Below are positions 24,865-36,900 of a DNA stretch of 64,000 bases, one piece after another (position 1 is the stretch's first letter; every line of letters starts with the position of its first letter). The stretch covers positions 992,001 to 1,056,000 of the forward strand of contig LSRY02000032.1 of NCBI GenBank assembly GCA_001643675.2, read 5' to 3'. Below the pieces are notes generated by a model. The model saw only the letters and a program-made list of their open reading frames with translations. It did not search any database and was not told the origin of the DNA. Source of the stretch: Monocercomonoides exilis. Taxonomy: Eukaryota; Preaxostyla; Oxymonadida; Polymastigidae. The translations under genes and the position numbers were made by a program.

Positions 24865-24932
24865 TCTGTTGTAAAACTAACAATAATTTTTTGATCGTTG
24901 ACCCATTGTCTTGTGCATCAAATTCTCAAACA
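24865..24932. promoter_or_regulatory. 68 bp spacer between divergent start codons, candidate bidirectional promoter
   Basis: Only 68 bases separate the inferred ATG of the M3 peptidase (24864, minus) from that of the synthase (24933, plus). Any core promoters must lie here or overlap the first exons. No classical TATA box or other known motif is obvious. The claim depends on the inferred 18-base first exon of the synthase; if that is wrong, the spacer grows to about 170 bases. Confidence 0.4.
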
Positions 24933-27900
24933 ATGCAAGAACCCAGACTCGTATGTTATCGATAACTTGTATTTATACTCAAATAACATGCTTCAAATAA
25001 AATTACCTCTATAAATTAGTACTTTATTGCAGAGCCCGAGATCTTGAAATCTCAGAGCTTTGTTGATGCACTTCTTGTTAGAACGGCAATTTCACCAAAT
25101 AAAATTGCATTTTCGTATCTAGTAAATGGAGAGACAATGGGAAGACAAATGACTTATGCTGAACTGAAAACTCGAGCGCAAGCTATTGCTTCTGTCCTTC
25201 AATCAAAAGGATGCTCAAATAGATGCTGCCTTATGCTGTATCCTTTGGAAGGATTGGAATTTATTGAGGGTTTAAACATATTAATATAGAATTTTCATTT
25301 ACTTATTCAATATTTATTTGTTATCAATTTCTCTTTTTCTAATAAATTCGTTTTTGATGATTAACGTTTTTTTAATTTCTGCTTTCAGCCTTCTTTGGAG
25401 TTATGTTTGCGGGTTGCATTGCTGTTCCATGTTACCCTCCAGATCCTAGTCGTCTTAAGAGAACAATGGCTCGTTTTCGAGCAATTATCGAAGATGCAAA
25501 AAGTCCGGTTGTATGTACAACTAAATTTATGATGGGAATGCTGAAACCAGTGATTGCTTCCGTTCCTGAATTTAATGATATCGAAATCTTGTGGGTTGTT
25601 ACGGATGAAATTGAAAGCGATCAATCTTCTAACTGGATTAATCCTCGCGTTAACAAAGATACAATTTGTTTTCTTCAATACACTTCTGGTTCAACCGGTA
25701 TTCCAAAGGGTGTCATGGTGTCTCATGGAAATTTAATTGCAAACGTTAAAATAATTACAGAAGGGTTTCACTATCATCCTTCATTTACTGTGCTTTGCTG
25801 GCTTCCATTGTATCACGATATGGGTCTTATTGGTCACGTATTTGGACCTATATGGATTGGATGCCCCACAATAATTATGGCCCCTACAGATTTCTTGAAA
25901 AAACCGTCGCGCTGGCTGAAAGCGGTATCAGACTACCGCTGTGCCGTTGCTGGAGGGCCGAATTTTGGATTTGAGCTGGCGATTCGGAAGACGACGGAAG
26001 AGCAGAGAGACCAACTTGACTTGTCGTGCTGGGAGATGGCTTACTGCGGCTCAGAGCCAATTCACCCGAAAGTTGTGGAGAACTTCTTTTCGTTTTTTGG
26101 GCCTGCGGGTGCCAGGCGGAATATCTTCACGCCATGCTACGGCTTGGCTGAAGCGACGCTGATGGTCACGTCGCACACACGCGGGACGATCCCACGGATG
26201 TTGATGCTGGACATGGACTCACTCGCACAGGACGAGGCTGTGATGTACTACTACCCGAAGGAGACAGAGCCCGACGGGTCAAAGGCAAAGTCCATCAAAT
26301 ACTTGATGACTGCTGGAAGAATTGTGCGCGGCGTTTGCGTGCGAATCGTGTCGACGAAGCCGCCTTTTGTTGCTCAGAAACCAGGAATCGTCGGAGAAAT
26401 TTGGGTCACTGGAGAAGCCACTGCGCTTGGCTACTGGGGACGAGAAGACGCTACGCGCGAGGCGTTCAGGGCGTTTCTGGCATCAGGCGAGGGTCCCTTC
26501 TTGCGAACAGGCGATTTGGGCTTTTTGAACTGCGGCGAGCTGTTTATTTGCGGAAGATTGAAGGATATGATGATCATTGGAGGAAAGAACATCTATCCAC
26601 AAGACATAGAGACAGCAGTGGAGATGCATGTCGATGAGATTCGAGGCGGTTGCTCTGCTGCTTTTGCGCTGGATGGTGTTGAAGCAGAGAAGATCATCTA
26701 CGTTGCAGAGACGAAGACAGACGTGGAGGCAGAAGAAGGAAAGGACATTGTGCATCGCATTGTTGATATTGTCTCTGCACAATGCGAAGTGGCGCTTTCG
26801 TGTGTTGTTTTAATCAAAGAAAGAACGATTCTGAAGACAACATCTGGCAAAATCCAGCGGCGTGCCACGAAAGAAGCATTTCTCAAGAACGAGCTTGATG
26901 TGCACTTCAGCTGGACAGAAGGGCAGCCATTGGGCCCATCGCCAGTTGATCCCAAAGAGAAGAAGAAGAAGCAACAGCAGCAGCCAGTCATCTCCACACC
27001 TTCTCCGATCCTGATGCCTTCTCCCACAATGTCGCCCAGCATGAAGCAGCCCATCCTCTCCACAGCCACCGCACTGGAGTTGGAGTACCGCGATTTCCTG
27101 TGCAAGCGCATTGCAGAGCGAACAGTCACAGAGCCTTCTCTTGTCGACCCCAACGACACATTCTCCTCCTTCGGCATCTCATCCAGCGAAGGACTCGTGC
27201 TGATCGGAGAAATCGAAGACCACATCAACGCCAAGCTTGCTAATTCTGTGCTGTATGAGCATCCAACCATCGCCACACTGTCGCACTATCTGGCTGAGCT
27301 GTCTATCGCCACAAATGCCCCTCGCTATCAGCGCCTCGGCCAAGATGCAGACAGAGCAGAAGAGCTGAGGGCAGATATGAATCCTGTGCCGATGGACCAG
27401 AAAGACATGTTCAACTTCGATGGACTCAAACGCAAAGCGAACGAAGCAGCAGAATCAGCTTCGGCTTCTGCTTCAGCATCAGCATCAGCTTCATCTGATG
27501 CCTCTATCACATCTCCTTCTTCTGTTCTGTTTCCTTCAGCTGACTCTTCTTCAGACACAGCAACCACAGTCAGCAGCGGTGAGTCTATTGCGATTGTCGG
27601 TATGAGCTGCCGTTTCCCTGGTGCCCACTCGACACAAGAGTTCTGGAACAACATCTGCAACGGAGTAGATTCCATCACCCGTGTGCCTTCCTCTCGTTGG
27701 GATGCTGATGCATTCTATTCACCTGCTCCATCCACACCTGGCAAGATGAACACACGAATGGGCGGCTTCATCGACGGCATCGACCAGTTTGACAGGCGCT
27801 TCTTTGGCCTCACAGCAGAAGAGGCAGCAGCGATGGATCCACAACAGCGTCTTGTGCTGGAAGTGGCTGTGGAAGCAATCGAAGATGCAGGAATGCCACT

Positions 27901-30900
27901 AAACGAGGTGCAAGGATCGATGATGGGCGTGTTTGTGGGCGTTGGTGGATCAAGCGATTACACTTCCATGCAGCACAACCCATCTTCCTTGTCGAAGTCA
28001 AGTCCCTTCACCGCAACTGGATCATCACCTGCAATTGTATCTAACAGACTGTCGTATTTGCTTGATATTCACGGACCTTCTGTTTCGATGGACACTGCGT
28101 GCTCATCATCTCTTGTTGCGTTGGATGCTGCCTGCACAGCCATCAGAAACGGAACATGCACCTCTGCACTGACAGCAGGCGTGAATGTGATCTTATCTCC
28201 GCTGGTGTCTGTGAATCTCTCACAGGTCGGATTTCTCTCACCAGACGGCCACTGCAAAGCATTTGATGCCTCTGCGAATGGCTATGTGCGGAGCGAAGGG
28301 TGCGGGTGTGTTGTGCTGAAGCCGCTGTCTGCTGCGCTGCGGGACGGCGACCGCATCTACGCGTGTGTGCGCTCGACAGCAGTCAACCAGGACGGCAAAT
28401 CGAACGGGCTGACTGCACCCAACCCGAAGGCGCAGGAAGAGTGTCTGAGAGCAGCAGTGGCAGGGGCGTTGGTGGACGGCGCAGCAGTGCAGGTGATAGA
28501 GGCACACGGGACAGGCACAGCACTCGGTGACCCCATCGAAGCCAAAGCAATCTCACACGTTTATTGCCCACCGAACAGAAATGCTAAGAATCCGCTGCTT
28601 GTAACTGCAGTGAAGTCGAACATTGGCCACTCTGAAATTGCTGCTGGAATGGCTGGGCTGATCAAGACAGCGCTGTCTATCTACACAAAAGTGATTCCTG
28701 GTGTTGCCCTCTTCAGAGAATGCAACAACGCCATTGACGAAGAGCAGCTCAAAATACAAATCGTGAGAAAGACACAGGAATGGCCAGAGCTTTCTGTTGG
28801 AATGGTTCGATTGGCAGCAGTCTCGTCCTTTGGCTTTGGAGGCACCAATGCCCATGCTGTACTGCAAGAAGCACCAAAAACAAAAGATGATTCAGAGACT
28901 GAGCCAATTATGCAGAAGAAGGATGCAGTTGGTGCCAGCATGTCACCACCACCTGAATCATCCTCATCTCCAAGTGGAAACGAGAATGAGAACTCACTTC
29001 CTGTTGTGCTTCCTCTGTCTGCAAAGACACAACCATCGCTGAAGCTGCTTCTGTTTGCCTTCAAAAAGTACCTGAAGGAAATGGAACAGAACAGCTACAC
29101 ATATTCTCTCCCATCGCTTGTCTCTCCGCTGTTCTTCAACCGCAATCACCATCCAGAGCGTGCAGCTGTCACTGGACGGAATGTGGAAGAGCTTGTCGGC
29201 TCGATCGATGCACTACTCAGCGACAAGCCACCAAAAGTGGGCGGAGCAACAGGCAGAGCAGCAAGAAATGTGGGCGCAGGCACAAAAGTTGGGTTTGTGT
29301 TTGTGGGACAAGGAACAGCATATCCACACATGTGCCAGGAGCTGATGAAAGTGGAAGGACCGTTCAAAGACACGATGACAAAGATACAGAAAATGATTCT
29401 GGAAATCAATCCTAAATTGGACATTTTGAAAGAGATGATGTTAGACAAAGAGAACAGCCGACTGAGTGCATCTACAGCAGTGTCTCAACCATGCATATTT
29501 GCAGTGGAGGTGGCGCTGGCGGAGCTGGTGAAGTCGTGGGGTGTGGAGGCGTCGGCAGTGGTGGGGCACTCGATTGGGGAGATTGCAGCGAGTGTGGTGT
29601 GTGGAGCGATGAGCATGGAGGAGGCGGTGCGTCTGGTGGTGATCCGTGGGGAGTGCATGAGCCGAGCGAAGGAAGGCGGGGCGATGGCGGCAGTGGAGAT
29701 GTCAGTGGAGGAGGTGATGAAAGTGCTGGAGAAGTGTGGAGTGAAAGAGAGCTCGGTGACGATTGGGGCGTGGAACAGCCCAACATCGGTGACGCTGTCG
29801 GGAGAAGCAGGAGCGATGGACAAAGTGCTTGGGGAGCTGGAGAAGACAGGAGTGTTCTGCCGGAAACTGGATGTGTCGTCGGCGTTCCACACGTGGTACA
29901 TGGACTCAGCGCGAGAAGAGCTGGAGAAGCGACTGGGGGTTGTGAAGAACACACATGGGAAGATTGCGTTTGTGTCGACAGTGAGTGGGGAAGAGATTGA
30001 TGGAGAAGAGCTGACAGGAGAATATTGGGGAAAACAAATCAGATCCCAAGTCAAATTCTGCAAAGCTATCGAAACAATGGAAGAAAATTTGAAAATTCGC
30101 ACTTTCATTGAGATCGGACCTCATCCAGCACTCACACGAAACATTGCAAGTTGTGTTGAAGCAGCTGCCACATCATCTGCTTCGGCGTCAGCCACAATTA
30201 TTCCCACTCTTATTCGAAATGAAGATTCATCAGTTGCCATCTCCACAACCATATGCCATCTTTACACAGCAGGAATCCTGCTTCCACAGGCTGTCAGTGC
30301 AATCTTTGGCATTGTGCGCAAGCCATTCTATGAGACACCATTTATTGCATCTCATCCACTTCCACTCACTCCATGGAACCACGAGCGATGCTGGGTGGAC
30401 ACAGTCTCATCAGAACCCTTCAGAGCAGCTGCACTCCTCTCAAAAACAGCAAGTGCGGTTGATCCACTGGCTGAAGATGCCTCATATGAAGAGCATTTTG
30501 TACCTTCTTCATTGCCAGCCACAAGAACAGGATCAAAGAAGGACAAGAACTTTGTTGTGCTGCTGCCGCAGAAGGAGATGACCGAGCCAATGAAGTATTT
30601 GGTTGAACTGTTTGCCAGAAAAGGAGACAGAGTGGTGTTTGTTCTCCCACCAGCCACTGCGCATCACTCATTCAGCAAATCAAACGAGAAAGGCAAACAG
30701 GAAAAGAAACAGGCAAAGATCGAAATTCTGACACCACAAACAAATGAAGTTGTGAGAAGCTATCTGTCTGGATTGAAGCCGAAAGGAAGATCAACTTCAG
30801 CTTCAGCATCATCCTCTTCTTCTTCTGTTGTGGAATGCCCAGACCAGTTTCTGTTTCTGCAGACCCCGTCGGATCCATCTCGGTTGCCGACGCTGTTTGA

Positions 30901-33900
30901 GATGATGGGCACACACTTCATCGGAGGAAGTGAAAGCGAAGGAGCATTCTCTGTGGTGTATGGCTGGGCACTCGACGGAGTGTCGTCTGATTCGAGTGAG
31001 TTGAAAGCACCCACATCAGCCGTGGCAGCCACCTTCCACACGTTTGTGTCGTCGTGGATTGCACACTTTTCGAGTGTTCCTCGTCTGTTTGTGCTGACAG
31101 CGGGTGTGGCACCTGTGGAACGCACAGGAAATGCCCTGTCGAGCACAGCTGGATGCAGCCACTTGACACGCTTGGCTGATCTGCAGAAGGAGAAGACAGA
31201 AGACGCGAAGGATGTGCCAAACACACTTTCTGAGGCGCCTCTGTGGGGATATGCAGGGAGCATTGGAGTGGAGTATCCAGACTCTCACTGCAGTGTGGTG
31301 GATGTGAGTGCTGCACCCGAGGCATCAGCTGAGGATGTGGCTGTGTTATATGCTGAACTCCACTCAGCTGCCGAGCAGAGCGAAGATCGAGTGGCCATCC
31401 GCGAAGGCAGCAGGCTGGTGGCAAGACTCCGAAAGGGAGCAGTGTTTGGGAGCGAGCTGGAGAATGAGGAGAACAACTTTGAGGCAGAAGAGCAGAAACA
31501 GCATGGAGCAAGGAAAGGAGAGAGCAGTGGAGCATATGTGATCACAGGTGGATTTGGCGGGTTTGGGCGAAGAGTGGCAGCGTTTCTGGCATCGTCTGGT
31601 GCGACAGCGATTGTTCTGGTGGATGTTGCGATTCCTCCGCCGTCGTCGCCAGCAGGCACAGCCGTTGCGACGCTGAAGTCGGCCTTCAGCCGGTGCAAGT
31701 TCGACGCGATTGCATGCGACGTGGGAGATGCACAGACGCTGCGGAAGAAGCTGATGGAGGTGCCATCCATTGGTCCCAAACTGCGCATCCGCGGGGTGAT
31801 GCACTGTGCAGGGCTGTTATCGCAGAAGCTGATTGTGCAGTTCAACGAGGAGGAGATGACAAAAGTGATGCGGCCGAAGGTGGAAGGAGGATGGGCGCTG
31901 CACGAGATTGCGTTGGAATCTGCGCGTCTGTCGCCTTCTGTGCTGAAGCACTTTGTGGTGTGGTCGTCGATCTCTGCTGTTGTCCCCACACACGGCGAGG
32001 CTGCATATGCATCGGCCAATGCGTTTCTGGATGCCCTGACACAATACAGACGATCAATTGGACAGCCATCCACGTGTCTGAACTGGGGTGTGATTGGCGA
32101 TGCAGGAATGATCACAACACAGTCATCAGCCACGCTGAATGCGATGAAAGACATCGGCCTTGGATCCACACCGATCGACACAGCAGTCAGAATTCTATCA
32201 CACACACTTCAGTTCCCTCCAGCAAATGGGCAGCAGCAGGTGTATCGGCTGGACTGGCAGAAATGGTTGGAGCTGCACCCAGCAACAAGAAGATACGATG
32301 AAGTGAAGCCACGTCCAATATCATCAACAGCCAGCCTGCTGGATGCATACGAGCAAGCAGGAGCATCCGATGCATCAGCCTCAGCATCTTCTGCATCTGC
32401 TTCGAGTTCAACGTCTGCCTCAGGAGCAGCAGGAGGCATTGCACGAAGCTTTGAGGAGATCAAAGAGTGGCTGCTGGATGCAGTGAGCGAACATCTGGGA
32501 ATGAAAGCAGAGGAGATCTCGCCTGAAGAGCCGTTGATGCAGTATGGCCTGGACAGCATGGGAGTGATGTCGCTGACACGGGCACTGTCATCATATCTGG
32601 GTGTGACTATTTCACCCACACTTTTGTATTCATACAGCACAGTCACACAGATCGCATCACACTTTGCAGCTTCTGATGAAGAGCTGGCTCAATCATCTGC
32701 CTCTGCTTCATCATCGTCATCTGGTTCATCATCATCAATTTTGAAGAAGGAAGCATCACTTGGCAAGTCATCTCCACTCGACTCGTCTCTGGCAATTGTG
32801 GGAATGAGCTGCAGATATCCAGGCTCGTGCCACTCGCTGGCTGAGTTCTGGTCGTTCCTTCAGACGAAGAAGGATGGTGTGATTGCAGTGCGACCAGACA
32901 GATGGGACATTGAGACATACTTGGCGAAGGACAACGACACGCAGGCGCCTGGAAAGATGGTGTCTCCGTGTGTTGGGTCATACGATGAGATGGACAAGTT
33001 CGATCCACACTTCTTTGGGATCTCTCCGAGGGAGGCAGAGCGGATGGATCCGCAACAGCGTCTGGTGCTGGAGTGCAGCTGGGAGGCGCTGGAAGATGCA
33101 GGAATTGTGCCAGAGTCGCTGAGCGGGAGCGACACGGGGGTGTTTGTGGGCATCTCGTACTCAGACTACGGAATGATGCAGAACGGGAGCATCAATGATG
33201 TGAACCCGTACTCTTCGACAGGTGGGGCACTGTGCATGGCAGCCAACAGGCTGTCGTATCTGCTCGATCTGCGCGGGCCGTCAGTGGCGTGTGACAGCGC
33301 GTGCTCGTCTTCGCTGTCTGCGCTGCATCTGGGCGCAAACTGCATCAAGCAGGACGAGTGCAATCTGGCCATTGTGAGTGGTGTGAACTCAGTGCTGCTG
33401 CCACACGGAGCCATTGCCCTGACGAAGACAAGTGCTCTGTCGCCAGAAGGAAAGTGCAAGACATTCGACTCCTCTGCCGATGGGTTTGTGCGTGCTGAGG
33501 GGTGCGGTGTGGTGATCCTGAAGCCTTTAGCACAGGCTCTGCGTGATGGCGACCGCATCTATTCGACGATCCTGGCATCGCTGCTGAACCAGGACGGAAG
33601 AAGCAATGGACTCACTGCACCGAACGGACTTGCACAGCAAGCGCTGCTGAAGGGTGTGTATGCGAAGGCAGGAATCGATCCGTCGGAGGTGTCGTTCATC
33701 GAGACACACGGAACAGGTACGAAGCTCGGCGATCCAGTGGAGGTGCAGTCACTGTGTGCTGTGCTGTGCCAGAAGGGCAGAGACGCAGAGACAGCTCCAC
33801 TGCATTTGGGATCAGTGAAGTCAAGGATTGGCCATTCAGAGTCAGCTGCTGGTGTGGCGTCGCTGATCAAAACGAGTCTGACGCTGTGGAAGAGGAAGCT

Positions 33901-36900
33901 GACACCGAATCTGCATGTGAAGGAGCCGAACGAGATGATTGCGTGGAAGGAGTATCCATGTCTGCATGTGCCAGTGGAGTGCAGCACACTCTACTCGCAG
34001 GAGTATCTGAAGCAGCTGAAGAAGCAGCATCTTCCTCTTCCGCAATACGATGTGCCTGAATCGAGTGAGAAGAGCAACGAGGAAGAAGAAAGCGCTGCAG
34101 GAGAAGACAAAGGCACTTTGTATGCAGGTTTGTCTTCATTTGGATTTGGTGGGACGAATGCACACATTGTGGTGCAGAGTCCACTTTCGTCGTGGGAGCC
34201 AAAAAGACACAGCGGAAAGCAGTCGAAACGGACACACTTTATGCTTCCTCTGTCAGCACGCTCAGACAGCGCATTGCAGAACCTGGCTGGGAAGTATCGC
34301 GACTACATCTTGTCATCAGCATCTTTGAGGAAGATGAAGAAGAGCCAGGCAAAGAAAGAAGGAGAAAAGCGGATTGAATTCTTTGATGCACCTGCTGATC
34401 TCCAGGCTGCTGATTTGTGCTACACAGCTGCCTTCAGAAGACAGCATCTGTCGCATCGTGGATGCTTCTGTGCATCATCACTCGAAGAGCTGGCAGAAGA
34501 GCTCGACCGCTTTGCACGACAGGCACCTGCACCAGAAAGAGCGAAGGGAGAGCCAGCAAAGACAGCCACCGTGACTGGAACGCTTCCCGTTTCAACAGTT
34601 CAGAGACGTGTGGGATTTGTCTTCACTGGACAGGGATCTCATTGGCTTTCGATGGGAAAGAGATTGATTGAGAGCGACCCAGTGGTGAAGAGGACAATTG
34701 CACAGATTGATGCACTGGCACAACGTGTGTTTGCTTCATTGAAAGCAGAAGATCCAAAGAGGAAAGTATTTGAGTTCTCCATCATGGAGGAGCTGATGAA
34801 TGAAGATGAGAAGGAATCACACATGAAATCAACAGCAGTGTCTCAACCATGCATATTTGCAGTGGAGGTGGCGCTGGCGGAGCTGGTGAAGTCGTGGGGT
34901 GTGGAGGCGTCGGCAGTGGTGGGGCACTCGATTGGGGAGATTGCAGCGAGTGTGGTGTGTGGAGCGATGAGCATGGAGGAGGCGGTGCGTCTGGTGGTGA
35001 TCCGTGGGGAGTGCATGAGCCGAGCGAAGGAAGGCGGGGCGATGGCGGCAGTGGAGATGTCAGTGGAGGAGGTGATGAAAGTGCTGGAGAAGTGTGGAGT
35101 GAAAGAGAGCTCGGTGACGATTGGGGCGTGGAACAGCCCAACATCGGTGACGCTGTCGGGAGAAGCAGGAGCGATGGACAAAGTGCTTGGGGAGCTGGAG
35201 AAGACAGGAGTGTTCTGCCGGAAACTGGATGTGTCGTCGGCGTTCCACACGTGGTACATGGACTCAGCGCGAGAAGAGCTGGAGAAGCGACTGGGGGTTG
35301 TGAAGAACACACATGGGAAGATTGCGTTTGTGTCGACAGTGAGTGGGGAAGAGATTGATGGAGAAGAGCTGACAGGAGAATATTGGGGAAAACAAATCAG
35401 ATCCCAAGTCAAATTCTCAAAAGCAATTGAGTATATGATCAAGTCACCACTTCACATCAACACATTCATCGAGCTTGGCCCACACACATCGCTACTGGGC
35501 TATATTAAGCGTGTTGCTGCTGTGGCTTCATCAGCACCATCATCGATTCAGCTTGTGGGATCATTGCGCAAAGGAGAGAATGAAAGTCTGTCGATGCTGT
35601 CAGCATTGGGACATTTGTTCTGTGGAGGAATGAAGCCGAAGTGGAGCCAGGTGGGTGGATACGATGGAGTGTTTGTCCGAGCACCAACATATGCATGGGA
35701 TCACGCGAGCTATTGGCTGAACGACTCGATCATCAGCCACTCAATCAGTGCGAGGATGTCACCAATCACAGGAAAGATGGTCAGCGGACGATCGAATTCA
35801 GCAGAGCTGGCCAAGATGCAGGGAATGGACTCACTCTCCATTCTGAACGGAACACCCACAACACATCCACTTCTCCGCTTCCACACAGAATATGCAGGAG
35901 GCATCCACATCTGGGAGACTCCGCTGAAGAAGGACGAGTCTGCACGTCGCTTCATCTACGACCATTATGTGATTGGGGCAGTGCTTGTGCCTGGTGTGAC
36001 ATACATCGAGATGGGTCTTGGACTGTCAGCACTTCTCAATGGAGACGGACCACACACGATCACAGACATCCGATTCGACAAGCCGCAGTTTTTGAACGTG
36101 GAAGATCCACGACACTACCAGATCCATCTGGTTCCAGTGCCAACCACATCGAGCGAGGCTGTTGGAACAATCGACATCTATTCACGTGCACCAGTTGCAG
36201 AAGACGAAATCAAATCTTCTTCTGCCTCTGCATCTGCCTCAGCATCATCTTCTGATAAATCAGGTGCCAGTGGAGAAGACAGCTCGAAGGTGCAGTGGAC
36301 ACATCACGCATCGATGACAACACACTTTTTGAGAGAAGACGGCTGGTATTCTGCGCCAAAACAGGCCCAGCTGCAGAAGAAAGTTGATCTGAAGAAGCTG
36401 AAAGAGCGATGCCCGAACGAGCTGACAAGAGCAGAGTATTACGACGAGCTGTTTGAGAGAGGACTGCAGCTGCGAGATCGGTTCAAGGGAGTGACAAATG
36501 TGTATCTGTCAGACACAGAATGCTTGGCAAGGATTCAGCTGGCAGAAGGAAACGACCGAAGAGGAATGCATCTGCACCCGACGATGCTGGACTCTTCGCT
36601 GCAGTGTGCAGGAGCAATGCTTCTGTTCCACCGCACGCTGACCGACAAGCGGGGCATCTACTTGCCAGTCTCACTGGACAAACTGCATTCGTGGCGCCAG
36701 TGGCCAGATGTGGTGTTTGCGTGGGTGCGTCTGCTGTCCTTCCAAGAGAACTCGCTGCTGGTGGACATCACAGTGTATGACGAAGATGGACTGGAGGTGG
36801 CTGATATCCACCACTTCCGCTGCAGATACGTGGAAGACACACGAAATGTGGAGGACGACATGTATAACGTGATCTGGACAGAAAGCTTGCTGAAGGCAGA

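Noticed and set aside
29472-30124. Long minus- and alternate-frame open frames inside the synthase (for example 160, 207 and 169 codons), repeated near 34782-35442
   Set aside because: They are shadows of the two identical acyltransferase blocks. Their translations are Pro/Ser- or Gly-rich with no domain, while the main frame has clear catalytic motifs.
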